Program-made: the position numbers and the translations under genes
Notes under the pieces: model-generated
The model's database searches: none
What the model was told of the DNA's origin: nothing
Seen by the model: only the letters and a program-made list of their open reading frames with translations
NCBI GenBank assembly: GCA_002429045.1
Contig: DIYM01000085.1
Span: forward strand, 1 to 64,000
Direction of reading: 5' to 3'
Length of the DNA stretch: 64,000 nt
Origin: Phycisphaerales bacterium UBA6054
GTDB taxonomy: Bacteria > Planctomycetota > Phycisphaerae > Phycisphaerales > UBA1924
Part shown: positions 43,399 to 51,955 of the stretch, piece by piece
Numbering within the stretch: the first letter of the stretch is position 1
How the letters are laid out: every line of letters starts with the position of its first letter

Positions 43399-43537
43399 AG
43401 ATGGGTCGAGTTCTGGCCTGATCCCCGTTTCCGAGGCCCTATCGCGGTGGGCCAAGAGATTGTTGTGGGTCCCCGGGGCTAGTTTGGCTGCCATTTTTGT
43501 CCAAAGACATGTGGATGTGTTGAGCTGTAAGCCGCGC

Positions 43538-44836
43538 ATGGACCGTATCTTATCGATGTTCCGGCGGGAGAGCGCGGACATCAGAGGCTCATTGATGCCG
43601 GATCGAGACTCGGGCTCCATTTGGACCGCTGTGGACGCCGTTTCCACCCTTTTCATGCGCGGATACATCACCGCTCGTGCCCGCGCATTTGGGCACCCGT
43701 CGCCGATGGTCCGCGTCCTAGCCCAGCGTGATCACGCGTACTCGGATGCCGTGCTGCTCGAGCGCGAACTGGCCATCTTCCGCAGCCAGCGACAAGGTCG
43801 AACTCCGAAAATGCGTGCCCACTATGCGCCAAAGGAGCGGGTCGAGATTCTGCAGCTGATGCGGCTCCGGGGTTGGTCGGCAAAAGAAGCCGCAGCTCAC
43901 TTCGTTGTTCATCCCAACACCATCCGCAACTGGAAACGTTCACTCCGGGGCAAGCACAAAGCCAAGCAAGTGGTGGGGGACCCGCCATGGAACAAGTTCC
44001 ACGAAGGTGTGCGGTGGCTCGTCCACGAGATCCGCAGCCTGTGCGCGGAGCGCGACTTCGGGACACGAACGATCGCTCGACACATCATGCGGTCTGGGAT
44101 CCAGGTCAGCAGGGCATCGGTGAGACGCATTCTCGAGGAGAAAGATCCAAGACCTGTACGAGTTGAAATCATTCCGCAGATCAGGCATCAGAAGACAGCA
44201 CCTCATCACCTTCTCTGTCCTCGGCAGGCGCATTACGTTTGGCATATCGATCTGACGACGGTCCACTTTCTCTGTATGCGCTTCGAGATCACAGCGATCA
44301 TCGACGGCTACAGCAGGAAGATCGTTGGATTGCGTGCATTTAAGAGCTCGCCGACGACAAGCGACTTGCTCAAGCTGGTCGATTCCGCGATTGCTACAGA
44401 AGCATGTCCTTGCTTCGTCATCACCGATCGTGGTGGGCAGTTTCAGAAGGCGTTTCATCTGGCGATGATCGAGCGGGGCATCAGGCACGCACGCAGTCCG
44501 GCGCGGGTCTGGCAGTTCAATGCCAAGGTGGAGAGGCTGTTCTGGAGCCTGAAACGTTGGTGGCGTGTCTCGCTCATTCCACCCAACCTTGGTGCGATCC
44601 AGAAGCGGCTGGACGCATACACCAAGTGGTACAACCGCTATCGACCACATGCAGTTCTCGGTACACTGACTCCTAGCGAGGTGGTGGCAGGAGCGCCTGC
44701 CCGCCAGCCAATCAGATTCACGGAAGGAGGTGAACTCGAACCCAGCATCACGATCAGGCGACAGAACGTCGGCAACGATCCTCAATTGCTTTATCCGGTG
44801 ATCAAGGTGAGGCCAAGACATCGTACGGCGGCGTGA
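43538..44836 (+). CDS. DDE-type transposase/integrase (rve core)
   Basis: 432 residues from ATG 43538; the frame is open to 43460 but only with TTG. An N-terminal helix-turn-helix (KERVEILQLMRLRGWSAKEA) is followed by a second DNA-binding part and a retroviral-type integrase core. The acidic triad is visible in WHIDLTTVHF, FVITDRGGQF and NAKVERLFW, so it may be active. The end has YNRYRPHAVLGTLTPSEV, typical of IS3/IS481-type elements. No clear terminal inverted repeats were seen on either side. It is the last gene before tRNA-Ser(CGA). It cuts and joins DNA ends of its own element and is not a tyrosine recombinase for att sites. Confidence 0.88.
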   Translation: MDRILSMFRRESADIRGSLMPDRDSGSIWTAVDAVSTLFMRGYITARARAFGHPSPMVRVLAQRDHAYSDAVLLERELAIFRSQRQGRTPKMRAHYAPKERVEILQLMRLRGWSAKEAAAHFVVHPNTIRNWKRSLRGKHKAKQVVGDPPWNKFHEGVRWLVHEIRSLCAERDFGTRTIARHIMRSGIQVSRASVRRILEEKDPRPVRVEIIPQIRHQKTAPHHLLCPRQAHYVWHIDLTTVHFLCMRFEITAIIDGYSRKIVGLRAFKSSPTTSDLLKLVDSAIATEACPCFVITDRGGQFQKAFHLAMIERGIRHARSPARVWQFNAKVERLFWSLKRWWRVSLIPPNLGAIQKRLDAYTKWYNRYRPHAVLGTLTPSEVVAGAPARQPIRFTEGGELEPSITIRRQNVGNDPQLLYPVIKVRPRHRTAA

Positions 44837-45030
44837 TAATCGTCGTTTGGAAGGGTGCAACAGTCTCCTGGCCCCTCGCTGTGGAACAGGGAACACGGAG
44901 GCAGCGCGGGGACATCCCTCGAATCGCCACGAGAGACACTCGGCGTGATTCGGGCAATCTTTGGCTGATCTGAGCTGAGTGCGATTTCGCAGAGACGCTC
45001 GATACCGCGCCGTTCGCCCCAAAACGGCCG

Positions 45031-45058
45031 AAACGGCGTCACATCAGGGACGCCGTTT
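45031..45058 (-). terminator. hairpin downstream of tRNA-Ser(CGA)
   Basis: Arms AAACGGCGTC and GACGCCGTTT with an 8-base loop, 20 bases beyond the tRNA 3' end. On the minus strand it is followed by CGGCCGTTTTGG, so it probably ends the tRNA transcript. Confidence 0.6.
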
Positions 45059-45077
45059 CGTACATGTCGAAAGACAA

Positions 45078-45164
45078 CGGAGAGGGGGGGATTCGAACCC
45101 CCGATGACCCGGAGGCCATACTGGATTTCGAATCCAGCGCATTCAACCGCTCTGCCACCTCTCC
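45078..45164 (-). tRNA. tRNA-Ser (anticodon CGA)
   Basis: 87 bases on the minus strand. The acceptor stem is GGAGAGG/CCTCTCC with discriminator G and no encoded CCA. The anticodon arm CTGGA-TTCGAAA-TCCAG gives anticodon CGA. A long variable arm and the T-loop GTTCGAATC are present. The 3' end is the source of the 19-base segment repeated at 18008, 32682 and, in altered form, 25854 and 37755, so this gene is the integration site of the island to its left. Confidence 0.96.
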
Positions 45165-45495
45165 AGGGTATTTGGTCGCAGAGCTACGACCTGCAAGAGC
45201 CCATCGTAGGCCAGCCCCGCACGCCCGCCAAGTGCCCCAGCGCATACCGCCGGTCCCGGCAAGTCGACGGTGCCCGCATAGGCACCCCACCCGCGTGAGC
45301 AGCCCGAATCCGCCGGGCGGCCGCGTCATCACTAGAGCACGCTCATCCGGATCGTCGTGACGACCATCGCCGTCCCCGCAGCCCTCGCTCAGCGTACGCG
45401 GTCGACGTCGTCGGCCATCAGTTCAATGCTGGCATCCCCGGCACCGTCAACCCCGGGCCAGACCCTCACCGACACCCTCGTCACCGAAGACGACC
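45165..45495. other. intergenic stretch between tRNA-Ser and coaC
   Basis: About 330 bases. A plus-strand frame from 45357 and a minus-strand frame ending at 45389 overlap here, but neither has family features. I see no RNA gene. Confidence 0.45.
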
Positions 45496-46080
45496 TCAGC
45501 CGCCAACCGAGCGTCTCAACGCCTCGATCAGGTCCTCGGGCTCGACCATGCGTCCCGTGCCGACATGCCGGCACGCCTGCCAGCCCACCCCGGGCCCGAC
45601 CAGCACGTACCCGTCATCCTCGAGCCGGGCCGCGTTCCGCTTGGTGCTCGCCTGGCCCCACATCTGATCGTTCATCGCCGGAGCGAGCAGCGCCGGCTTG
45701 CTCGACCGGTCCACCGCGCTCAACGCCAGCGTGACCACGTCATCGGTCCGCCCGGTCACCAGCTTGCCCATCATGTCCATCGTGCACGGCGCCACGAGCA
45801 CCGCGTCACACCGATCCGCGATCGCGATGTGCTGAGGGTCGTGGGCCTCGCTGTGCTGCCACTGGCTCGTGTACACAGGCCGACCGGACAACGCCTGGAA
45901 CGTCAACGGCTGCACGAACCGCGTCGCCGCATCCGTCATCAGCACCGTCACCCCGGCCCCCGCCTGGGCGAGGCGCGACACCACCGTGCACACCTTGTAC
46001 ACCGCGATGCCCCCCGAGATCCCGATCAGGATCTCTCGGCCTTCGAACGTCCCTCGCAGTTCCGCGGGGTCGAGCGTCAC
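45496..46080 (-). CDS. coaC: phosphopantothenoylcysteine decarboxylase (flavoprotein, CoaC)
   Basis: 194 residues starting at GTG 46080. The flavoprotein fold begins ILIGISGGIAVYKV; active-site elements are QHIAIADRCDAVLVAPCT and the conserved PAMN motif in LLAPAMNDQMW, with a C-terminal lid cysteine in GVGWQACRHVG. The enzyme decarboxylates 4'-phosphopantothenoylcysteine in coenzyme A synthesis, with FMN. Only the CoaC half is present; the CoaB ligase domain that many bacteria fuse to it is absent, so CoaB must be encoded elsewhere. It lies 24 bases after rpoZ, an order known from many bacteria. Confidence 0.9.
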   Translation of the reverse strand: MTLDPAELRGTFEGREILIGISGGIAVYKVCTVVSRLAQAGAGVTVLMTDAATRFVQPLTFQALSGRPVYTSQWQHSEAHDPQHIAIADRCDAVLVAPCTMDMMGKLVTGRTDDVVTLALSAVDRSSKPALLAPAMNDQMWGQASTKRNAARLEDDGYVLVGPGVGWQACRHVGTGRMVEPEDLIEALRRSVGG

Positions 46081-46103
46081 GCGACTACCGCCTCCCGTCC
46101 TGA

Positions 46104-46334
46104 TCAGAGCAGCGCTTCTTCTTCCGACGGAGTCCCGTCGTCCTCGAACGAAAGCGTGATCTTGTCCTGCAAGATCTCCTCGACCACGATCTCCAGGTCG
46201 CTCCGCCCGTCGCGATCGACCAGCGGGCGGGCCCCGTCGACCAACTGCTCGAGCCGACGCTGGATCAGCGCACACAGCTTGAACCGCCCGCCAACCTTCT
46301 GAACGATCTCGTCGCTTTTCAGAGCCTCGATCAT
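46104..46334 (-). CDS. rpoZ: RNA polymerase omega subunit
   Basis: 76 residues: MIEALKSDEIVQKVGGRFKL, then CALIQRRLEQLVDGARPLVD. This matches the omega signature in which a short helical protein clasps the C-terminus of the beta' subunit. It is slightly short and has an acidic end (SEEEALL). The gene is cotranscribed with coaC downstream and divergent from the DUF3553 gene. Confidence 0.88.
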   Translation of the reverse strand: MIEALKSDEIVQKVGGRFKLCALIQRRLEQLVDGARPLVDRDGRSDLEIVVEEILQDKITLSFEDDGTPSEEEALL

Positions 46335-46552
46335 CTGCTATGATCCCCTATACCACGAAAGCTGGTAACGCATAGAACGGTGTGGTGTCGGCCCGAGCCA
46401 CGGGCCCCCGGAGGATCCGGCGAGCCGCGAACCGTCTCCATCAGACGCTCGGACGCAGAGAAGATGCTAGGCACCCACCCCGCGAAGGACCATCCCCGCC
46501 GGGCCGCCATCCTCCGTTCCCCCTCCTCTATCCCCTTGGAATCAACCAGATT

Positions 46553-47194
46553 ATGGCCGCCACCGCCGAACACAAGTTCTCGATCGCCGACAAGGTCATC
46601 CACCCGGGCAAGCCCGAGTGGGGCGTCGGGACCGTCGCGACCACATCCAGCATCGTCCACGAGGGAACGCCCTGCCAACGCCTCTCCATCCGCTTCGACC
46701 GGGCTGGACTCAAGACCATCACCACCGCGTTCGTGAGCCTCCAGCCCGCCGACGCGGGCGACTCGGTCGCACGCCAACCCGCCCGCTCTGCCGAGCCGGC
46801 CCACCCCGCCGCGGTCAGCAAGAGCACGTCCTTCCCGACCGACCCCAAGCAAGCCCGGGCCAAGATGACCGCACTGCCCGAGCCGGCGACCGACCCGTTC
46901 TCGACCCCCGCCAACCGGCTCCGAGCGATCCTGGACTGCTACCGCTTCCAGCCCACCGCCGGTTCGCTGATCGATTGGGCGGCCGCGCAGTCGCGCCTGG
47001 CCGACCCCCTGAGCCGCTTCAACCGCCACGAACTCGAGGAGTTCTTCAAGGACTTCCGGCGCACGCTCGACTCGGCCCTCCGCAAAGCCGTCCAGGACGC
47101 CACCCGCGCCAACCCCGCCGAACTGCGAGAGATCGCCAAGAACGCCCCGATTCAGGGGCAGCGCGCGTTGCAGCAACTGCACCGCCGACGTTGA
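46553..47194 (+). CDS. DUF3553-domain protein
   Basis: 213 residues from ATG 46553; the frame is open to 46382 but those codons are Arg/Pro-rich without homology. Residues about 8-55 form a small beta domain (FSIADKVIHPGKPEWGVGTV) found in DUF3553 proteins and near CarD/UvrD-like nucleic-acid factors. A Pro/Ala-rich linker leads to a helical C-terminal domain (about 115-213). There is no signal peptide, so it is cytoplasmic. A role in transcription or DNA transactions is only inferred from the domain type. Confidence 0.75.
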   Translation: MAATAEHKFSIADKVIHPGKPEWGVGTVATTSSIVHEGTPCQRLSIRFDRAGLKTITTAFVSLQPADAGDSVARQPARSAEPAHPAAVSKSTSFPTDPKQARAKMTALPEPATDPFSTPANRLRAILDCYRFQPTAGSLIDWAAAQSRLADPLSRFNRHELEEFFKDFRRTLDSALRKAVQDATRANPAELREIAKNAPIQGQRALQQLHRRR

Positions 47195-47468
47195 CGCCGG
47201 GCAACACCCGGCATCACCCCACCCCCGGCACGGACCGCCGGGGCCCGCCTTCCGGTCACGGATCCTGACCCAGAACGGACTATCCGGCCCCACGGACGGG
47301 GATCTTCGCGGACGTTGCGTCCCCGACAGGGAACACCGTGCCCCCGGCATGCCAGTTCGGTATCCGGTTCGCAACCTCCCCCCTCGGCGTAGGCACGAGC
47401 CGCCGCCGAACACCCAGATCGCCACGCACCATCAGGGCGCGGCACAGATCAGACCGGAGGGTCCAGAC

Positions 47469-47750
47469 ATGACCGAGAACGACTTCCAGACGCGACTCGC
47501 CAAGCTCCTCGAGCAGATCGATACCCTGCCCGAGTCCGAGCGCCCCAAGCTCGCACAACTCGCCGGCGAGACCCAGGCCCGCCACCAGAAGATGCGCAAA
47601 ACCATCGCCGAACTCCAGGAATCGCTCGACCACCTCCGCCTGAGCGTCAAGTACCTCGTCTTCGATCTGGAAGCCACCCGGCGCGAGAACAAGTACCTCC
47701 GCAACCTGCTCGAAACCCGCCAGGACAACGACGGCGAGGGCGCGGACTGA
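47469..47750 (+). CDS. small coiled-coil protein of unknown function
   Basis: 93 residues from ATG 47469, preceded by GGAGG. Almost the whole sequence is predicted helical with heptad-like spacing (ARHQKMRKTIAELQESLDHL, then SVKYLVFDLEATRRENKYL). Similar short proteins occur in planctomycetes but I know no function. It stands alone between the DUF3553 gene and tRNA-Ser(GCT). Confidence 0.72.
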   Translation: MTENDFQTRLAKLLEQIDTLPESERPKLAQLAGETQARHQKMRKTIAELQESLDHLRLSVKYLVFDLEATRRENKYLRNLLETRQDNDGEGAD

Positions 47751-47916
47751 ACCGGCTCCCGACGGTCAGCCCCGCATATCCCGATCGGAATCGGTGCCGT
47801 TGCGTCCCGGGCTTGCATGCCCCGGAGACGACCTCCCCTCGGCCCAATCGTCCGGGACCGCGGTTGCCCCGTTGTTTGACGCCCCGATCCGCCCTACGCT
47901 CTCTGTCCAAGCACCC

Positions 47917-48006
47917 GGAACGGTGCCCGAGAGGCTGAAGGGGCCGGATTGCTAATCCGGTGTACGGGGTAAACCCGTACCGAGGGTTCGAATCCCTCCC
48001 GTTCCG
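47917..48006 (+). tRNA. tRNA-Ser (anticodon GCT)
   Basis: 90 bases: acceptor GGAACGG/CCGTTCC with discriminator G, anticodon arm CCGGA-TTGCTAA-TCCGG giving GCT, a long variable arm (TACGGG/CCCGTA) and T-loop GTTCGAATC. CCA is not encoded. Confidence 0.96.
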
Positions 48007-48012
48007 CTCAAC

Positions 48013-48036
48013 AAAGACCCGCCCGGCGGGTCTTTT
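48013..48036 (+). terminator. terminator after tRNA-Ser(GCT)
   Basis: AAAGACCCGCC and GGCGGGTCTTTTT form a compact stem with a T run, seven bases after the tRNA. Confidence 0.85.
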
Positions 48037-48077
48037 TCGTGCGCCCGCATCTCGCGCTCCATCGAAGGCAAACAGCC

Positions 48078-48698
48078 ATGACCACGCATCATCCCGCCCA
48101 GACCGCGGCAGACCCGCTGCAGTTCCTCGAGAGCCGCAGGTCCTGCAACCCGACCCTTCTCGCCGCGCCCGCGCCGAACGACGAGCAACTCGAGACCATC
48201 CTCCGCGTCGCGGCGCGCACGCCAGACCACGGCAAGCTCGTGCCGTATCGGTTCATCACACTCGATCACGACGATTGTGTCGCGCTCGGCCGGCACGTCC
48301 GCGACGCGTTCGCGGCCGGCAACCCCGACGCGCAACCCGAAGCGATCGAGAAGAGCAGCCAACGCTTCGACAACGCGCCCATGATCGTCGCCGTCGTCTG
48401 CCGGGCCCGCCCGCTCGACCCGCGCGCCCCCAAGATCCCCGAGTTCGAGCAACTGATGACCTGCGGGGCCGCGTGCATGAACCTGCTCCACGGCGCGCAC
48501 GCTCTGGGCTTCGGTGCCATCTGGCTGACCGGATGGACCACCTACGACCAGCGCATCCTCGGAGCCCTCGGGCTCGGGCCGGGCGAACGTCTCTCCGGCT
48601 GGATCCACCTCGGCACCCAGACCGAGCCCCGCGAGGACCGCGAACGCCCCGAACTGCCCGAGATCGTTGTGCGGTGGGGGCGCCCGTCGGTACACTGA
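48078..48698 (+). CDS. nitroreductase-family FMN oxidoreductase
   Basis: 206 residues from ATG 48078. The FMN-binding start is FLESRRSCNP, followed by RTPDHGKLVPYRFI; later GAACMNLLHGAHALGFGAIW is the family's core helix and glycine turn. The protein is close to YdjA-type nitroreductases and probably reduces nitro or quinone compounds with NAD(P)H. It precedes a secreted hydrolase gene by 4 bases. Confidence 0.9.
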   Translation: MTTHHPAQTAADPLQFLESRRSCNPTLLAAPAPNDEQLETILRVAARTPDHGKLVPYRFITLDHDDCVALGRHVRDAFAAGNPDAQPEAIEKSSQRFDNAPMIVAVVCRARPLDPRAPKIPEFEQLMTCGAACMNLLHGAHALGFGAIWLTGWTTYDQRILGALGLGPGERLSGWIHLGTQTEPREDRERPELPEIVVRWGRPSVH

Positions 48699-48702
48699 GC
48701 GG

Positions 48703-49482
48703 ATGCTGCCCCGAGCGTTGGTATCGATCGCGTGCCTCTCGACCGGCCTTGTCTCCGCCCAACCCCATGCGCCGCAACGCCACGCCGGTGGGCACGAGAA
48801 GATGGTCTACCTCGTCCACGATCGCCCCGACCCGGGCGGCGAACGCGAGGGGGTCGATCCCGACCTCCGCCCGGCGCTCATCGTCCTGCCCGGGGGCGAC
48901 GGCTCGCGCGAGTTCGAGCGTTGGGTCGGCACGATCGCGTCCAGGACCCCCGAGGGCTGGCTCACCGTTCAACTCGTCGCCCCCCGATGGCGCGACGACG
49001 CCAACCGCATCGTCTGGCCGACCGAGGGCCTCCCCGACGACCGGGCCGAGTTCACCACCGACGCGTTCATCGACGCCGTCGCCCGAGAGATCCAGGCGGA
49101 CGACCGCGTCGACCCGGAACGCACCTATGTGCTCGGCTGGTCGTCGGGCGGGCCGCCGGCGTACGCGGCGGTCATGACCCCGGACATCCCCGTCTCGGGG
49201 GCGATCGTCCTGATGAGCGTCTTCAAGCCCGATCTGCTCCCCGATCCCGCCGGCTCGGCCGGGCGACACGTGTGCATCCTGCACGCACGCGACGACTTCA
49301 TCCCGATGCGGTTCGCCGATCTCGCGAACGACACGCTCGCCCCCCACGCCGCCGGGGTCCGGCTCGACCGATACGCCGGCGGGCACGGCTGGACCGCCGA
49401 TCTTCTCGACCGCACCGCCGCCGCCTTCGACTGGATCGACGCCGACCACGCTACGGAACCGCCCGATACGCCTCCGCCGTGA
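48703..49482 (+). CDS. secreted alpha/beta hydrolase (esterase/depolymerase-like)
   Basis: 259 residues from ATG 48703. Signal peptide 1-19 (SIACLSTGLVSAQP). The hydrolase fold has an oxyanion/LPGG element (LIVLPGGDG), the nucleophile elbow GWSSGG with its Ser, an acidic residue in HARDDFIPM and a catalytic His in AGGHGW. This pattern fits feruloyl-esterase/PHB-depolymerase-like enzymes. The natural ester is unknown. The 3' end overlaps the convergent acetyltransferase gene by about 30 bases. Confidence 0.85.
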   Translation: MLPRALVSIACLSTGLVSAQPHAPQRHAGGHEKMVYLVHDRPDPGGEREGVDPDLRPALIVLPGGDGSREFERWVGTIASRTPEGWLTVQLVAPRWRDDANRIVWPTEGLPDDRAEFTTDAFIDAVAREIQADDRVDPERTYVLGWSSGGPPAYAAVMTPDIPVSGAIVLMSVFKPDLLPDPAGSAGRHVCILHARDDFIPMRFADLANDTLAPHAAGVRLDRYAGGHGWTADLLDRTAAAFDWIDADHATEPPDTPPP

Positions 49483-50026
49483 TCGCCCAACGCTCGTGGT
49501 CTTCCCAAGCGCCCGCGATCTGCAGATACCTCTCCGAGTACCCCTCCTTCACAAAGCCGTTGCGCTCCAGGACCCGCCGCGAACCGGTGTTGACCGGCAT
49601 GATGTTGGCGCACACCCGGTGCAAGCCCATCGCCCCGAACGCCCGACGCAGCACCAGCCCGATCGCCTCGGTCATGTACCCGCGCCCGCTGTGCTCGGTG
49701 CCGATCCAGTACCCCAGCCGCCCGTTCTGGAAGGGCCCGCGTTCGATCGCGCCCAGCGTGACCCGCCCGAGCAGCACACCGTCGGATACCCGGCAGACCA
49801 ACCACCGGCACTCGGACCCGTCGATCGGAACGCCGATCTCACGCCCGAACGCGTCGTCGCCGAACGGATCGAAACCCTCGGGGGGCTCGGGTTCCCACCG
49901 TCGCAGTTCCGCCCGGCTCGCGCGACGCAGCCCGACGAAGGCGTCCCGGTCCGACGCCCGCGCCGGGCGCAGGAACACCCGGCTCCCGATCTCGACCGCG
50001 CCCGATGTCACCGATCCGCGCGACAT
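49451..50026 (-). CDS. GNAT-family N-acetyltransferase (RimJ/RimL-like)
   Basis: 191 residues from ATG 50026. Typical GNAT blocks: FLRPARASDRDAFVGLRRAS at the start, LGYWIGTEHSGRGYMTEAIG (acetyl-CoA-binding loop) and HRVCANIMPVNTGSRRVLER, then GFVKEGYSERYL. It resembles the RimJ/RimL branch that acetylates ribosomal protein N-termini; the true substrate is not known. It may be cotranscribed with the upstream membrane protein gene 17 bases away. Confidence 0.9.
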   Translation of the reverse strand: MSRGSVTSGAVEIGSRVFLRPARASDRDAFVGLRRASRAELRRWEPEPPEGFDPFGDDAFGREIGVPIDGSECRWLVCRVSDGVLLGRVTLGAIERGPFQNGRLGYWIGTEHSGRGYMTEAIGLVLRRAFGAMGLHRVCANIMPVNTGSRRVLERNGFVKEGYSERYLQIAGAWEDHERWAITAEAYRAVP

Positions 50027-50043
50027 GCCGGAGCGTACCACGC

Positions 50044-50967
50044 TCAGCCGTAGTAGTCCGCGTACGGATCGTCCTCGCCGGGCCCGTCGCCGCCAGAACC
50101 GCCGAAGTGCAGGATCGCCGCGATCGAACCGGCGACCAGCCCGATCGCGACCACCCGGACCATCAGCGTCCGCTTGGTTCCGCCGGCGGACAGCACGAAC
50201 ACCAGCGGCATGCAGACCATGAGCAACAGCGCCGGCACGCTTTTGGGCTCGGATTGCACGCCCGCGCCCAACGCGCCGGCGAGTAACAGCCCGGTCAGCA
50301 CCGAGACGGCGCCACGCGAAGGCGATACATCGCGAACGAACACCGAGACGATCAGGGCCGAACTCAGCACCGCCATCACCCCGGCAAGCGCCATCGATCC
50401 CGAAGAGAACCCCGCCAGATGCAGCATCGGTTGCAGCGCCCCGATCGCGATGACCCACGCGAGGATCCCCGTCCATCCCACGGCCGCGCCCGTCCCGCGA
50501 TCAGCCGCCTGCGCGATCAACGAACCTGCCAGCCCGCTCACCGCCACGGTTCCCCACAGGTCCGCCTCGGAGATCGCCTGCGGCGCGTACCCCTCGCAGA
50601 GCATCCACGCCAGCCCGCCAAAGACGACCGCCCGCGCGAGCGACACACCCCACGCGGGCAGCCTGATCAGTCCCTCGACAAAGCCGAACACCCCGAGCAG
50701 GATCGCCGCGTGCGCGGCGCGCATGGTGTTGTCCGTCGGCCACCACTCGAACCGCACCTTGACCACGTAGTCGGCCGCCACAAACCCGCCCGCCAGCAGC
50801 ACCGGCAGCAGCCACCGTGGTCCGTCGCCCGCCGGTTCCCCCTCGTCCCGGGGCACCGCCGACCTGCGACGGTGCATCCACCAGAACACGCCCAAAAGCA
50901 ACAGCGAGACCGCGCCGGGGATCACCCCGCCGTGCAGGACCAGGCGTTGGAACAGGTCGTCGGGCAT
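50044..50967 (-). CDS. polytopic membrane protein of unknown function
   Basis: 307 residues from ATG 50967. About eight to nine hydrophobic helices (GAVSLLLLGVFWWMHRR, AILLGVFGFVEGLI, VFGGLAWMLCEGYAP, MALAGVMAVLSSALIVSVFV and others) cover nearly the whole length. The C-terminus is short and acidic (EDDPYADYYG). No transporter or enzyme motif is visible. It lies downstream of the yceI-like gene, separated by a terminator hairpin. Confidence 0.78.
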   Translation of the reverse strand: MPDDLFQRLVLHGGVIPGAVSLLLLGVFWWMHRRRSAVPRDEGEPAGDGPRWLLPVLLAGGFVAADYVVKVRFEWWPTDNTMRAAHAAILLGVFGFVEGLIRLPAWGVSLARAVVFGGLAWMLCEGYAPQAISEADLWGTVAVSGLAGSLIAQAADRGTGAAVGWTGILAWVIAIGALQPMLHLAGFSSGSMALAGVMAVLSSALIVSVFVRDVSPSRGAVSVLTGLLLAGALGAGVQSEPKSVPALLLMVCMPLVFVLSAGGTKRTLMVRVVAIGLVAGSIAAILHFGGSGGDGPGEDDPYADYYG

Positions 50968-51002
50968 CGATACTCCGCCAGTGGGGGGCTTGCAAAACGA
51001 GC

Positions 51003-51022
51003 CGCGGGCTTCGGCCCGCGGG
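51003..51022 (-). terminator. terminator after the YceI gene
   Basis: 8-bp GC arms CCGCGGGC and GCCCGCGG around TTCG. On the minus strand it is followed shortly by CGTTTTGC, about 54 bases after the YceI stop. Confidence 0.6.
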
Positions 51023-51075
51023 TGCTCCGCGAGCCCGCCGCGAACAGAAGCCCGCGATGATACTCGGCGCCCGGA

Positions 51076-51738
51076 TTACTCGGCGATCGCTTCGACCGCG
51101 ACGATCAGCGTCACGGTGTTGCCCAGCCCGCCCCCCTCGCCGCCGTCGGCCGCGAGGTACTTGGTCATCCCGAAGTCCGAACGCTTGATGTCAAAGCGAG
51201 CCTCGAACCCCAGCACGTCCTTGTTGCGGAACGTCCCGGTATCGAACCCGCTCAGGCTGGCGGAGATCGGGCGGGTCTCGCCCTGCAGCGTCAACTCGCC
51301 GTTGAGCACCCAGCCGCCCTCCGAACCGCTGATCCCGGTCGAAACGAACGAGATCTCGGGGAACTGACGCGCGTTGAAGAAGTCCGCCTGGCGCAGGTGA
51401 CCGTCGCGCGAGTTGTTGTTCGTGTCGATCGACGCCGTCTGCACCGTGAACGCCATGCGGCTGTCCGCGGGGCTCTCGGCGTTGTAATGCACCTCGCCGT
51501 CCATGTCGTTGAAGCGCCCGTAGAAGTTCGCCACCCCGCCGTGCCGGATGCTGAACACCACCGACGAATGCACCGGGTCCGAGGCGTACATCCGCTCGCC
51601 CTGGCGGGTCTCGAAGACGGTCTCCCGTTGCTCGGCGGCGAACGCGGCCGTCGCCTCGGCGTTCGAGAACCCCGCCAGCATCCCGGCACCGCCCACCCCG
51701 GCAACACCGGCGACGACTGCAATAAGTGACTTGTTCAT
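51076..51738 (-). CDS. YceI-family periplasmic protein
   Basis: 220 residues. An N-terminal signal-like helix (LIAVVAGVAGVGGAGMLAGF) is followed by the YceI lipocalin-like barrel: DPVHSSVVFSIRHGGVANFY, FTVQTASIDTNNNSRDGHLR, FFNARQFPEISFVST, GELTLQGETRPIS. These are the standard strands that bind an isoprenoid in the family. It stands alone on the minus strand, divergent from the FG-GAP gene. A physiological role is not known for most members. Confidence 0.92.
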   Translation of the reverse strand: MNKSLIAVVAGVAGVGGAGMLAGFSNAEATAAFAAEQRETVFETRQGERMYASDPVHSSVVFSIRHGGVANFYGRFNDMDGEVHYNAESPADSRMAFTVQTASIDTNNNSRDGHLRQADFFNARQFPEISFVSTGISGSEGGWVLNGELTLQGETRPISASLSGFDTGTFRNKDVLGFEARFDIKRSDFGMTKYLAADGGEGGGLGNTVTLIVAVEAIAE

Positions 51739-51955
51739 GCGTGGATCTCCTGCTCATTGAGCGTGTGTGTGAGCCAGACAGTTCGATCGTCAGCCGCCAC
51801 CGGACGCACCGATCGGGCCGAAGCGCGTGTGTCTGTGAGAACAAAGAACCGCCGGCCACAGAACCGTATTCCACACCGGGGGGCATTTCTGCAACCACGC
51901 CCGGAGCGCCCGCATACACCCCGCGGGTCTCCAACAACACGCCCGAGGAGGTTTG

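Noticed and set aside
43390..43671. Minus-strand frame containing EPESRSG as a third copy of the possible integrase tail
   Set aside because: Only a seven-residue match (EPESRSG) and no tRNA-like copy beside it; it is a shadow of the region before the transposase gene.
43538..44836. The DDE transposase as the enzyme that made the tRNA-Ser copies
   Set aside because: DDE transposases do not integrate at tRNA 3' ends by site-specific recombination; the copies need a tyrosine recombinase, of which only possible tails remain.
45165..45495. Missing CoaB domain encoded downstream of coaC
   Set aside because: No frame in this stretch shows the CoaB ligase motifs.
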